A stretch of 64,000 nucleotides of DNA from Harmonia axyridis (lineage: Eukaryota > Arthropoda > Insecta > Coleoptera > Coccinellidae), in assembly GCF_914767665.1 (NCBI RefSeq), contig NC_059508.1, forward strand, positions 7,688,001 to 7,752,000, given 5' to 3'. The position numbers were made by a program, and so were the translations under genes. This document shows positions 55,976-64,000 of this stretch, in pieces. Every line of letters starts with the position of its first letter. Within the stretch, counting starts at the first letter, position 1. Below the pieces are notes generated by a model. It made no database searches. It was not told where the DNA came from and saw only the letters and a list, made by a program, of their open reading frames with translations.

Positions 55976-57228
55976 AGCTAGTATTTTATGATATGGATAA
56001 TAACTTTATCACGCATGTATAGAAAAATGGGTTTTCTCTATTTCAGTATCGTAATGAGTTCATTACAGTTCTGAAAGCTGTAATGAACTCATTACAGCAT
56101 TGTTTCCAGTTAAATTTTCGTTTTGTGGTGTCTAGACTGACTTCCGATTCTGTCGAATGTCATTGTCAATTTTCATTGTCAATATAATATAATTTGGATA
56201 TAGTGAAATGATTTGCCATATTATTAGCAATTTCTCTTGATTCTGGAGGTGTCAAATCAATTTCGTCAGACATAATGGACTAGTTTTCATTTTTTTGTTA
56301 GGGATTAATTCTGAAAATTTAAGTAAAATGAAACAAAAATGTGGAAGAATCATTGAAATATCTCTAGAAATGAAAAAGTTATGGGACTTTGAAGTTGCGC
56401 TTGGAAGAATAATTTCATAGTACGTGTAAGTGGCGTGACGTCACACAGTAGACGACTGGTATTCGCAGAGTGCTTACGAATTCATTGGTGTACAATCACT
56501 TGTGCCGTTCGTGTCGTGTTTTGTTCGTTACACGATGGCTGAAATAACTTACTATATACATACATATGAATTACTTTTTTCTCTTTTTACTTTTTACTCC
56601 TCACATAAATATGTTTTGCCATTGATAGACTTCAACAACCAGTACTCAACTACAAACTGTTTATGAAACGTTTTTTAAATAAATCATCGTTATAAGTTGA
56701 ACCATGATGAAGCAAACTCAAAAGTAGATACTTACTTGAAAAGTTTGACTCCTTTTATTTCAGCACTGTTTTGAAGAAAAAAACTCCATCACTGCGAATA
56801 TATCTATTTTAGGCAAATTGTCACTTTGTCCTTTCACGAAGCCTTCTTCCATTATGGTGACATAAAAACAAAACTCGAGTTAAAACTACACTGCACAACT
56901 ACAAACGGCGCGAGAGCCTTGTCGCGGCTAAGTATTTGAACGTAATTTATGGTATAGCGATCACAGGAAAGTGCCGTGACGTCACAGACCAAAGACGTTC
57001 CGCGCTCAAATACGTAAATTTAAATAATCTATTTCTCAGTCATTTATTGATGGATTTTCAAAATTTTTTCACTGAATTATCAGTTTTGCTCCATATTTTA
57101 ATTCTATCGTGTCAAATATAGTATTATCAACATCACTAAACTAGTTCATTCACGAATTTAATACGTAATTATTAATTATTCCAAAATGCGAAACGTACGA
57201 TTAAAATTCAAATTCCGGAATATGTCAA
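55976..57228. other. Intergenic stretch with palindromes
   Basis: A perfect hairpin is at 56052-56094 and two CRE-like palindromes GTGACGTCAC are at 56435-56444 and 56976-56985. A minus-strand scrap starting near 56272 reads MSDEIDLTPPESREIA, reminiscent of transposon-associated recombinase N-termini but too short to call. Otherwise AT-rich. Confidence 0.4.
56052..56094. repeat. Perfect 17-bp-arm hairpin
   Basis: TAATGAGTTCATTACAG (56052-56068), a 9-base loop, and its exact complement (56078-56094). Each arm is itself close to palindromic (TAATGA..TCATTA). It could be a transposon end, or a hairpin with a regulatory or structural role; nothing next to it decides. Confidence 0.85.
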
Positions 57229-57448
57229 TTTTCCTAACAGTCACACCAACTGCCGAAATAAAATACAAAATTCGTGGACCGCTTCAAAAGATGACCAGTT
57301 TTTTCGACGCGGAATTCGTACGTTGCCCGAAAGATGGGAGAAAGAAGTGGCCAGCGATGGACAATACTTTGAATCAAAAATGTATGTAAGTTTTTTACAA
57401 TAACTCCTCTAATTTTGGTAAAAACGGCGGAATCAAAGTTGTACGCCT
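57229..57448 (+). pseudogene. Mariner C-terminal tail and 3' terminal repeat
   Basis: The plus-strand tail of the same mariner family as 6406 and 49562. The frame reads KDDQFFRRGIRTLPERWEKE, then VASDGQYFES, near 57285-57385, and runs on into MYV rather than stopping. A short 3' untranslated part ends in the terminal repeat which, read inward from 57448, is AGGCGTACAACTTTGATTCC. Everything upstream of the last 50 residues is missing. This copy is valuable because it fixes the 3' terminal repeat of the family. Confidence 0.8.
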
Positions 57449-57846
57449 ATGTAGAATGGATTGAATTCGGGTTTTATTTTTCATGTCAATTTTTCTGGAT
57501 ATCAATCGCACGATGGTATGAATAGGGTTCCTGGAGCCTGTCAGTTATACTAGAAGATCTTTCAATTTTATCATGAGTAACCAAATTATAAAAGATGAAT
57601 TGTGCGATGCGGGGACTCTTGTCAGAAAGGAAGTTTCGTGCGTCATTTTGTCACCTCCATACTTGTCGAATTCGATTGAATATACATACATATACATATA
57701 TTTTCGTCATGCATGGCTTCAACAGATCAATTGACCTTTATCGGTCCACCCACTTGGTCAACTGGATGTAGAATTCCCTGATTACAAGTTCTCTGTTGAT
57801 GAAAGCTGTATCATTGTTTCTTTGAGCGTTTTTTATTTTGTATATA

Positions 57847-58210
57847 GGGTGTCTCAAATTTGTTGTCTACAGAGGGGATCTCAGAATCCCTTTGAGCTAA
57901 CAAAAAAAATAAATAGCACATTTTCGGGTTCGATTTTTGAGAGAATTCATTTGGTGAAAATACTCTGTTTTCGACCTATGAAAGAAAATTGGAAAATGGC
58001 GTGAAATGAAGTTCTCATAACTTTTTTATTATTGATGCTATCAACATGAAACAAAACATGCTACAGGCACTTTGTCAGTAGAATCCAATGGTGTTATGAT
58101 TTATTTTGCATTGTCATTAGTTTCGCACGGCAAATCTATAATATATCAATTTTTTTCTACCACTAAGAGATTCTGAGATCCCCTTACTAGACAACGAATT
58201 TGGGACATCT
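57847..58210. mobile_element. MITE with 40-bp terminal inverted repeats
   Basis: The left end is GGGTGTCTCAAATTTGTTGT followed by CTACAGAGGGGATCTCAGAATC. The right end, read inward, is GATGTCCCAAATTCGTTGTC followed by TAGTAAGGGGATCTCAGAATC. Arms of about 42 bp match at roughly nine bases in ten. The interior of about 280 bp is non-coding. No clear target duplication; the superfamily is not assigned. Confidence 0.85.
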
Positions 58211-59010
58211 GATACATAAAAGTGCCTTCATCCATGCGTTGATATTCATAAAAACATTAGGGGTGATTTGGAAATAATGAATTATATTCACTCAACATCA
58301 GTATTTCTATAAAAAATTGACAACTTTGTGCCTATTTCTTCACAATAATACATCTTTATGATATATTCGGTTTATTTTTGTCTTGAAAAATAATTCCAAT
58401 TCTAAAAATGACAAAATTAATAATCGACCAAAAGAAAATCTACAAATAACTATAACTGTACAAATTGAGAGAACAGTTAACAAATTGAATAACCAAATTA
58501 ACATAACGACAGAATTTTTGTATTTGATAATACAATTATATATATTTAAAATTTCCAAAATTGTTTTTTCGATTGTAAATTTCGTTTGTTATATCTATTT
58601 CATGAGAATAAGAAGAAAGAAATCTATGACTACCTGAAGTGATTGCTTTCTCTGTGATTCCATACTAGAGAAACAGTTACGTTTAGTGAGTTTGAAGTTT
58701 CTCAATTGCAATTTTGGTGAAGTAGATTTACGAGGGGTACTATTTATGTATTGAAAATTAGCCAGGTGAAATCTAATAATGACATCGTAAAATTTGACAG
58801 TTTTTGTGTTATAAGTTCTAATAACGTTTGGACGTACTAGCACAATTTTTATTGTTTACAGTAAATTGAAAGTTTCATCTCTGTCAAAATATAGATTTAA
58901 CTCGTGAAAATTTCCGAGCTAGGGAAATGATGACTTTCGACGTGGTCTAACTCAAGAAAAATGCATCTATCAACTGAATTCAACTTTTGAAGCACCATTT
59001 AAAGCCATTG
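58211..59010. other. No gene seen
   Basis: Very AT-rich; small frames at 58340-58843 have no family motif. Confidence 0.3.
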
Positions 59011-59012
59011 TA

Positions 59013-59620
59013 CAGGGTGGGCAAATAAGCGAGGTAAGCGGCTATATCTCAGGATCCACTCATCGTAGAGACTTGCGGTAAAATTTTTTACCACTAAAAT
59101 GTACAAGAAAACACACTGGAAATTGTTTTGAAGTTCATACCTCTACCGCAAGGGGGGTGATAGCTATCGTCGAGTAGAAAAATGAATTTTACTCGAAAAT
59201 GTTTCATATGAAGTTGAAGAAAAAATATCATCACTCTAATCCTTGTAAAATTCTCTATCTTTTTGAATTGTCACTTTCGATTTTACGACATCAAATAAGG
59301 GTAGGGGAAAGGGAGAAATCTGACTGAGTGAAATGCCTGTAACTTCAGTTTGGCTCAACATTTTTGAGCAAATTAGATCTGGTCTGAAAAATAATATCTT
59401 ATTGATTGAGGACAAAATATAGTCATGATAAATTTGTTTTTACTGCTTTCAATAGGGGGCGCTGAGTCATAAGTTCATCAAACAAAAGAAAGTGGCCAAA
59501 AATGAAAACTACATTTGTTAGTTTCTCAGGAAAAGAGACCGAGAATAGGGCATCAGGTTTTGTCTATCTCCTCTGGTTCAAAAGTTGTAGTGCTAAAACA
59601 TCGAAATTTGCCCACCCTGT
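59013..59620. mobile_element. MITE with CAGGGTGGGCAAAT ends and TA flanks
   Basis: A 608-bp non-coding element. The left end is CAGGGTGGGCAAAT and the right end, read inward, is identical for 14 bases. TA stands on both sides (59011-59012 and 59621-59622), consistent with a Tc1/mariner-type MITE. The interior holds no frame of note. Confidence 0.82.
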
Positions 59621-59622
59621 AC

Positions 59623-59820
59623 AGTTTTAGTAATTCGTGAATTTTCTTTTGGTTGTTTATTAATTTCGTCATTTTTAGAATTGGAATTATATTCCAAGAC
59701 GAAAATAAACTAAATATATTTTAAAGACGTTTTATTGTGAAGGAATAGACACAAAATTGTCCATTTGTTCATATTTATATTGAATATCCTTCATCGAGTA
59801 GACTCATTAAAACTTCATAA
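59623..59820. other. No gene seen
   Basis: Short AT-rich spacer between a MITE and a candidate ORF; an AATAAA-like string is present but not assignable. Confidence 0.3.
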
Positions 59821-60060
59821 TCAGTATTTCTGATTTTTTCGTTTCAAATAAAAATCATCTCCAGCTAATAAAACACCTAATAGATCCTCCGGAGATAACA
59901 CGATGAAGCCAATTAGAAGAAACGGGTTTTCTGATGCGCAGCGATCCGTTCTGACAAGCGATGCTCTATTACCACCACCCGTTGCAATCACGCAGATGTT
60001 CGGAGCGCTTTGAGCCGGTATTGTCGGCCAGAATAAAGGAAGAAACGAGAGGCTGTGCAT
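59821..60060 (-). CDS. Candidate small protein of unknown function
   Basis: A 79-codon minus-strand frame from the ATG at 60060 (an upstream in-frame ATG at 60114 would add 18 residues). The patch is distinctly less AT-rich than its flanks. The N-terminus MHSLSFLPLFWPTIPAQSAP could be a signal peptide. A second hydrophobic stretch is ENPFLLIGFIVL, and the tail is basic (LKRKNQKY). A TATA-like TTATATAC lies about 35 bases upstream (near 60093-60100), close enough to serve a very short leader. I do not recognise a family, and the plus strand is also partly open here. It ends about 170 bp before an intact Tc1 element. Confidence 0.27.
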   Translation of the reverse strand: MHSLSFLPLFWPTIPAQSAPNICVIATGGGNRASLVRTDRCASENPFLLIGFIVLSPEDLLGVLLAGDDFYLKRKNQKY

Positions 60061-60230
60061 TATGGAAATTCGAAAGCCGCACGTGCAGCAGTATATAAAA
60101 AAATTTCCCAACAAAATATTTTCTGGAAATTGATTCCTCGCATATCACTTTGTGGAATATAACTTTAATATTAAAAAAAGAAAATAGAATAAAACACTTG
60201 ACTATACGTTTCACAATTATTAATAAAATA

Positions 60231-61807
60231 CACTGATCAACAATTGCTAGGGATCACTTATGAACTTCTCTTCATTTGTATTTTTTTCAAGTTATCTCGT
60301 GAATATCTGTACATTATATGTTCTCTAAGGAAAAAGTAAGATGTTTTGAGTTGATTATATCAAAGTCTTCCTCACTTCATCGGCTCTTGTTCACAAAATC
60401 GATTATTATCTGTAGGCTGTTACAGGTGGAGTGAAAAGCAATGTGGTATTTGTTATTGAATCTGTTTTTTTCTCTCGTTCAAACATATAAGGTTACAATA
60501 ATTGAAGAAATGAGAACAATATCAGCTTATCAGTCATGCCGAGAAGACGTTTGGCTCCTGTGCAACTGTACCAAATCATACGGTGGATACAGGAAGGTTT
60601 GTCCCAGCGAGAAGTGTCCCGGCGGTTGAATGTTTCGCAAAGTGTCGTGAGTCGGGCTTGGAATAGGTTCATCCAAAACGACTCAGTAACTTATGTTCAT
60701 GGGGGAGGTCGGCAGCGCAGTACAACAGCTGCCCAAGATCGTCTTTTGATCCTTAATGCTAGGAGAAATTCCACTTACCCGGCGTCGCGGCTCAATAGAT
60801 CACTGAGAGTTGCAACAGGAGTTCTAATTTCGAACCAGACTGTAAGACTACATGTTCGTGGTTTGAGAGCACGTAGGAGGGTACAACATCCCCGTTTGAA
60901 TAGGGAACACCGGGTTCATCGACGGCAATGTGCTGAGGAGCACCGCAATTGGACACTTGAAGATTGGAGCCGATGTTTATTTACGGATGAGTCTAGATTT
61001 CGTTTGGTCAACTCCGATGGACGTATTCTTGCTTGGAGGGAAAGAGGTCGAAGGTATGCAGAACAGTTTATGGTACCCACAACAGCTTTTGGCGGAGGTT
61101 CTATATGTGTATGGGGAGGCATTTGTTTGAACCAACGCACAGAGTTGGTTGTTCTGCAGAACACCAACATGACCAGCCAGAGATATCACGATATGATTAT
61201 TGAACCCATAATTGTTCCGTTTGCGGCTGCCGTGGGCGAGAATTTCATTTTAATTGACGATAATGCCCGTCCACACCCTAGTCGTCTGGTTAATGAAGCG
61301 CTAGAAACTCATGCTATTGATAGGATGGACTGGCCAGCTCGCTATCCAGACATGAATTGCATCGAACATGTCTGGTCTGAGATGTCTAGACAATTTTCAA
61401 CCTTAGAACAACCGATCAATAACCTGGAGGACCTTTCTAACACTTTACGGGATATTTGGACGAATTTGCCCCAAAATTTTATAAATCGTTTGATCGAAAG
61501 TATGCCTCGTAGGGTAGAATGCTTGAGACGAGCTCGTAGAAGACCAACTAGGTACTAGCTTAACCGAAACTTCAGCCTTCTTGTGGTTTCATCATAAAAT
61601 TTTTATGTTTTTCAAACACAGAATTTTGAGTGTTCCTAATAAAGTCTTTTTTTCTCTCCAACTTTCCATTTTTTCATTCTTTTCTCAAGTGAACCATATT
61701 ATCAACTGAAAATACTCTGATATCTGACTAAATTTATAATCTTGCAGCGAATATTTCAGAAATAAATTTAGAACAAGTAAGTGATCCCTATCAATTGTTG
61801 ATCAGTG
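60231..61807 (+). mobile_element. Complete Tc1-type element, apparently intact
   Basis: A 1577-bp element with TA on both sides (60229-60230 and 61808-61809). The terminal inverted repeats are 30 bp and differ at a single position: left CACTGATCAACAATTGCTAG followed by GGATCACTTA; right, read inward, CACTGATCAACAATTGATAG followed by GGATCACTTA. It contains one uninterrupted transposase gene. Length, TA duplication and near-identical ends are those of a recently active Tc1 copy. Confidence 0.95.
60536..61558 (+). CDS. Tc1 family DD34E transposase, full length
   Basis: A 340-residue protein, the usual length for Tc1 transposases, with no stop or frameshift. Residues 8-47 (LYQIIRWIQEGLSQREVSRR and following) form the first helix-turn-helix, and a second DNA-binding motif with an Arg-rich GRQRSTT-like linker follows to about residue 125. 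The catalytic domain has FTDESRF with D151, GGGSICVWGGI (186-196), ILIDDNARPH with D242, and PDMNCIEHVW with E277. D242 and E277 are separated by 34 residues. The usual Pro before Ile-Glu is Cys here (NPIE to NCIE), a small oddity next to the active site. The ATG at 60536 fits the family start. It probably acts in the nucleus on its own terminal repeats. Confidence 0.95.
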   Translation: MPRRRLAPVQLYQIIRWIQEGLSQREVSRRLNVSQSVVSRAWNRFIQNDSVTYVHGGGRQRSTTAAQDRLLILNARRNSTYPASRLNRSLRVATGVLISNQTVRLHVRGLRARRRVQHPRLNREHRVHRRQCAEEHRNWTLEDWSRCLFTDESRFRLVNSDGRILAWRERGRRYAEQFMVPTTAFGGGSICVWGGICLNQRTELVVLQNTNMTSQRYHDMIIEPIIVPFAAAVGENFILIDDNARPHPSRLVNEALETHAIDRMDWPARYPDMNCIEHVWSEMSRQFSTLEQPINNLEDLSNTLRDIWTNLPQNFINRLIESMPRRVECLRRARRRPTRY

Positions 61808-61956
61808 TATATAAAATCTTGTTAACATGCATGTTTCGGGATTCTTCCCATAATTAACCACGTGAATTCGTTGAGCACAAACGTGTTCATTCTTTCGAAT
61901 TTTACCTGGTATCTAATATAAATGATTATAATATCACAATTGCCTTCGAATTATTA
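61808..61956. other. Short spacer
   Basis: AT-rich spacer between the Tc1 element and a TAA repeat; nothing recognised. Confidence 0.3.
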
Positions 61957-61975
61957 TTAATAATAATAATAATAA
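61957..61975. repeat. TAA microsatellite, 5' flank of second R4/Dong-like copy
   Basis: Six TAA units, preceded by TTATTAT, directly before the first homologous base of the LINE fragment at 61976. The same arrangement is seen at 33342-33370. Confidence 0.85.
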
Positions 61976-62966
61976 CAGCTAAACAGACATCGAAAACTTT
62001 GCAACGTAAAATAAGAACATTGATGACAAAAGCAAACAAGCACCATCCGAAAAGCTGCATTGAGAGGACTACACTGCCGAGAAATAAAGGAGGCAGGGGT
62101 CTAACGGACATCATGGAACTTGCTTGTGGGCAGATAGAAAGCCTACGGGAATTTTTCAGAGATCAAGCAAGTATATACATCAGAGTTCTACACAATACTG
62201 TGTGAAGCAGACGAATCAACACCTTTTCAACTTTACAAGGAGCAATTTTTATACAACCACCAGACAAACCAAGAAAAACTGCAGAGATGGAGAGAGAAGC
62301 TTCTGCATGGAAGACATTTCAACGAGGTGAACCAGGATCATGTCGACATTGAAGCGTCGAACTATTGGCTAACATCAGGTGTAATGTTTCCAGAAACGGA
62401 AGGTTTTCTTTTAACCATCCAAGATCAAGTGATCTCAAGGAGAAATTACTGCAGGCATATCATAAAGGATCGAACTATTACTGAAGATCGATGCCGATAT
62501 GGGTGTCCAACAAATGAGACAATCCCATATCAAGGAAGGATGTCAAATGTTTGCAGGAAATGAATATAAAGAGAAACGATGCAATAGAAAGATTACTAGA
62601 CCTAGAATTGGCAACCATATTAAAACTAATTCATTCTACATCTACATAACTAATCCATACTACAAGTACCGACCGGAGACCATCCTGGAAAACGTACGCT
62701 ATGAGCTATACTGGGATCGTACGGTTCTGACTGATTAAACAGTTTCTTACAACAGACTAGATATATTACTAGTCGATAAAAATCAAAAGACAGCATTACT
62801 CTTCGTAGCAATACCAAATAACAACAACATGCGTCAAAAGGATATAAAGGGACCTCGAATGTCAGATGAAGCGTCAGTGGGGAATGATATCAACGAAAAC
62901 AATTCCAATTATCATCTCAACAACTGGAATAATACCCAAAAATCTCAAGAGGAATATCAAGCAACT
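61976..62966 (+). pseudogene. Second R4/Dong-like LINE fragment
   Basis: A diverged copy of the element at 33371-35087. It begins further downstream, with LQRKIRTLMTKANKHHPKSC, then IERTTLPRNKGGRGLTDIME (to about 62118), which shows sequence deleted from copy 1. After frameshifts it gives VDIEASNYWLTSGVMFPETE, then RCRYGCPTNETI with the start of the CCHC knuckle (62487-62522). The rest of the knuckle is shifted by a small deletion, YYKYRPETILENVRYELYWD follows, and the endonuclease region is scrambled (LLVDKNQKTALLF-like near 62768-62805). Homology ends near 62966, before the normal 3' end, so it is truncated on both sides. No active protein is possible. Confidence 0.82.
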
Positions 62967-63721
62967 AATGAAATAATAGCATTTTTTAAACAGTTCACAT
63001 TTTACCAACTCAACAGTTTAATACGAACAGGTGAATGGTTGTACAGAATAATGGCCTAGTAAATGGGAGAACATTCAAATTTAGTTGTTACATGAGCTGG
63101 AATACATAGTTGCAATGTTTCTGGTGTAATAGTGATGGAAACCTGATAATTTAACCGTTAATTGTTCATGTTCCTTTAAATGAATTAAACATCTATAGAT
63201 GAATAAACTAGGAATAGTTGAAAGTTTATATCTTCCAAAAAAGGCTTACATGAATCACGTGAATTCAAGTTGAAAATTAAACGTAATACATATTTCCTCC
63301 TGTCTCCACTTTCAACATCTGACATCTAGTAATCTTTATGTACTTGTGTATATTATTTTATATTCAGATTTGAGAAAGGGATGAAACCTGAAACATTCAT
63401 GTCAATGAGATTTTATATATTTTATAAAAATATTGTGAAACGTATGGTCTAGTGTTTCATTTTTTTTTTCTATAATTAATATTAATGATTTCTTTCAGTT
63501 AACCTCTACCGTTGAAGAAAATTCGTTTCGAAATCTAGGTATCCGAAAAGCAACGCTGATAATCAAAAAAAAAAGTTCAAATTAATTCTGGAATTCTTTC
63601 GTATATTTAGATCAATGAATGTTTCTTCAGGTGATTAAACTTCAGCATAAAATTCAGATCGCTAATGCTTCAAGGAGGAAGAGGAGATAGGATCGAATTC
63701 ATCAACAACACAGCAATTCGT
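62967..63721. other. No gene seen
   Basis: AT-rich DNA with no recognised coding frame or repeat structure. Confidence 0.3.
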
Positions 63722-64000
63722 TGATTTATTTATTTATTTATTTATTTATTTATTAGAAAGAAGAACACAAACAGGTATTCCAACCCAATACAGTATTCAC
63801 AATTCAAAAAAACAAAAAACTTTATCATCATACAATCTCAGCATTATATAAACCTAACCCATTGTACATATACTTATTTTAATACTTAACCTAGAAACGC
63901 GAAAAGAAAACAAAACAGTTCCCCTGCACTCCAGAGAGAAAAAAAAAATGCAGAGAAACACAATATAATAATAAACTAATAGGTACACATCATGAACTTA
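63722..64000 (-). mobile_element. Probable 3' end of a LINE running off the window
   Basis: A TTTA microsatellite (about eight units, 63722-63755) is followed by A-rich sequence with a TATTCCAACCCAATACAGTA phrase. The layout is like the 3' end of the minus-strand LINE at 7385-7500, an ATTT-rich tail followed by an untranslated region. If so, the coding part lies beyond 64000. There is no coding evidence inside the window. Confidence 0.4.

Noticed and set aside
56200..56272. N-terminus of a recombinase-like protein (MSDEIDLTPPESREIA)
   Set aside because: Only about 24 codons are readable before the frame ends and no catalytic region follows.

Overview
The window looks like repeat-rich nuclear DNA of an insect. 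It is strongly AT-rich and holds almost no host coding sequence, but it carries many decayed transposable elements typical of arthropods: mariner, Tc1, hAT-like, several LINE clades, a Penelope-like element, MITEs and satellites. A beetle is my guess from the mix of families; nothing in the sequence proves the order.

The one host gene I recognise is a single plus-strand exon at 49113-49286. It encodes the N-terminus and first strands of the PH domain of a Ras-GRF-type guanine nucleotide exchange factor and has consensus splice sites on both sides. If that reading is right, much of the flanking DNA is its introns or upstream region, loaded with mobile elements. Two short minus-strand ORFs (55742-55975 and 59821-60060) are possible unknown small genes, weakly supported.

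Layout. 1-5950: non-coding DNA with a 160-bp duplication and a large inverted-repeat complex (1385-2880). 5956-7340: a 94-bp satellite (5 units) abutting a mariner. 7385-9090 and 12801-14640: two minus-strand LINEs with long open reverse transcriptase frames. 10640-12090: an IS630-like scrap followed by a 478-bp tandem repeat. 15880-20125: two broken LINEs and an 818-bp hAT-like element with an 8-bp target duplication. 21351-24140: a Tc1 pseudogene element and an irritans-type mariner. 24781-25963: a Penelope-like element (RT plus GIY-YIG). 27080-27150: a tRNA-like SINE head. 28263-30303: an RNase H-bearing LINE split by an RTE-like LINE with an 8-bp target duplication. 30925-35990: two irritans-type mariners around a restriction-endonuclease-type LINE (R4/Dong-like) lying in a TAA repeat. 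37706-39141: a second Tc1 family. 41203-44355: a 1-kb DNA-element repeat and LINE relics. 44658-45229: a deletion derivative of the 21351 Tc1. 46220-46852: a 136-bp tandem array. 47436-48339 and 49562-51286: more mariners, the second interrupted by a 401-bp foldback element. 53386-55422: a second copy of the 41203 repeat with a nested hairpin-bearing insert. 56000-59620: a hairpin, two CRE-like palindromes, a mariner tail and two MITEs. 60231-61807: a complete, apparently intact Tc1 element. 61957-62966: a second R4/Dong-like copy, again beside a TAA repeat. 63722-64000: the probable 3' end of another LINE.

The elements do not form a pathway. Their relations are historical: nesting, deletion derivatives, shared target sites, and one satellite whose unit carries a mariner terminal repeat. 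I see no operon, CRISPR array or clearly new molecular system. The most interesting signals are the TAA-associated endonuclease LINEs, the satellite-mariner link, the intact Tc1, the Penelope element with a possible decayed ribozyme, and the Ras-GRF exon.
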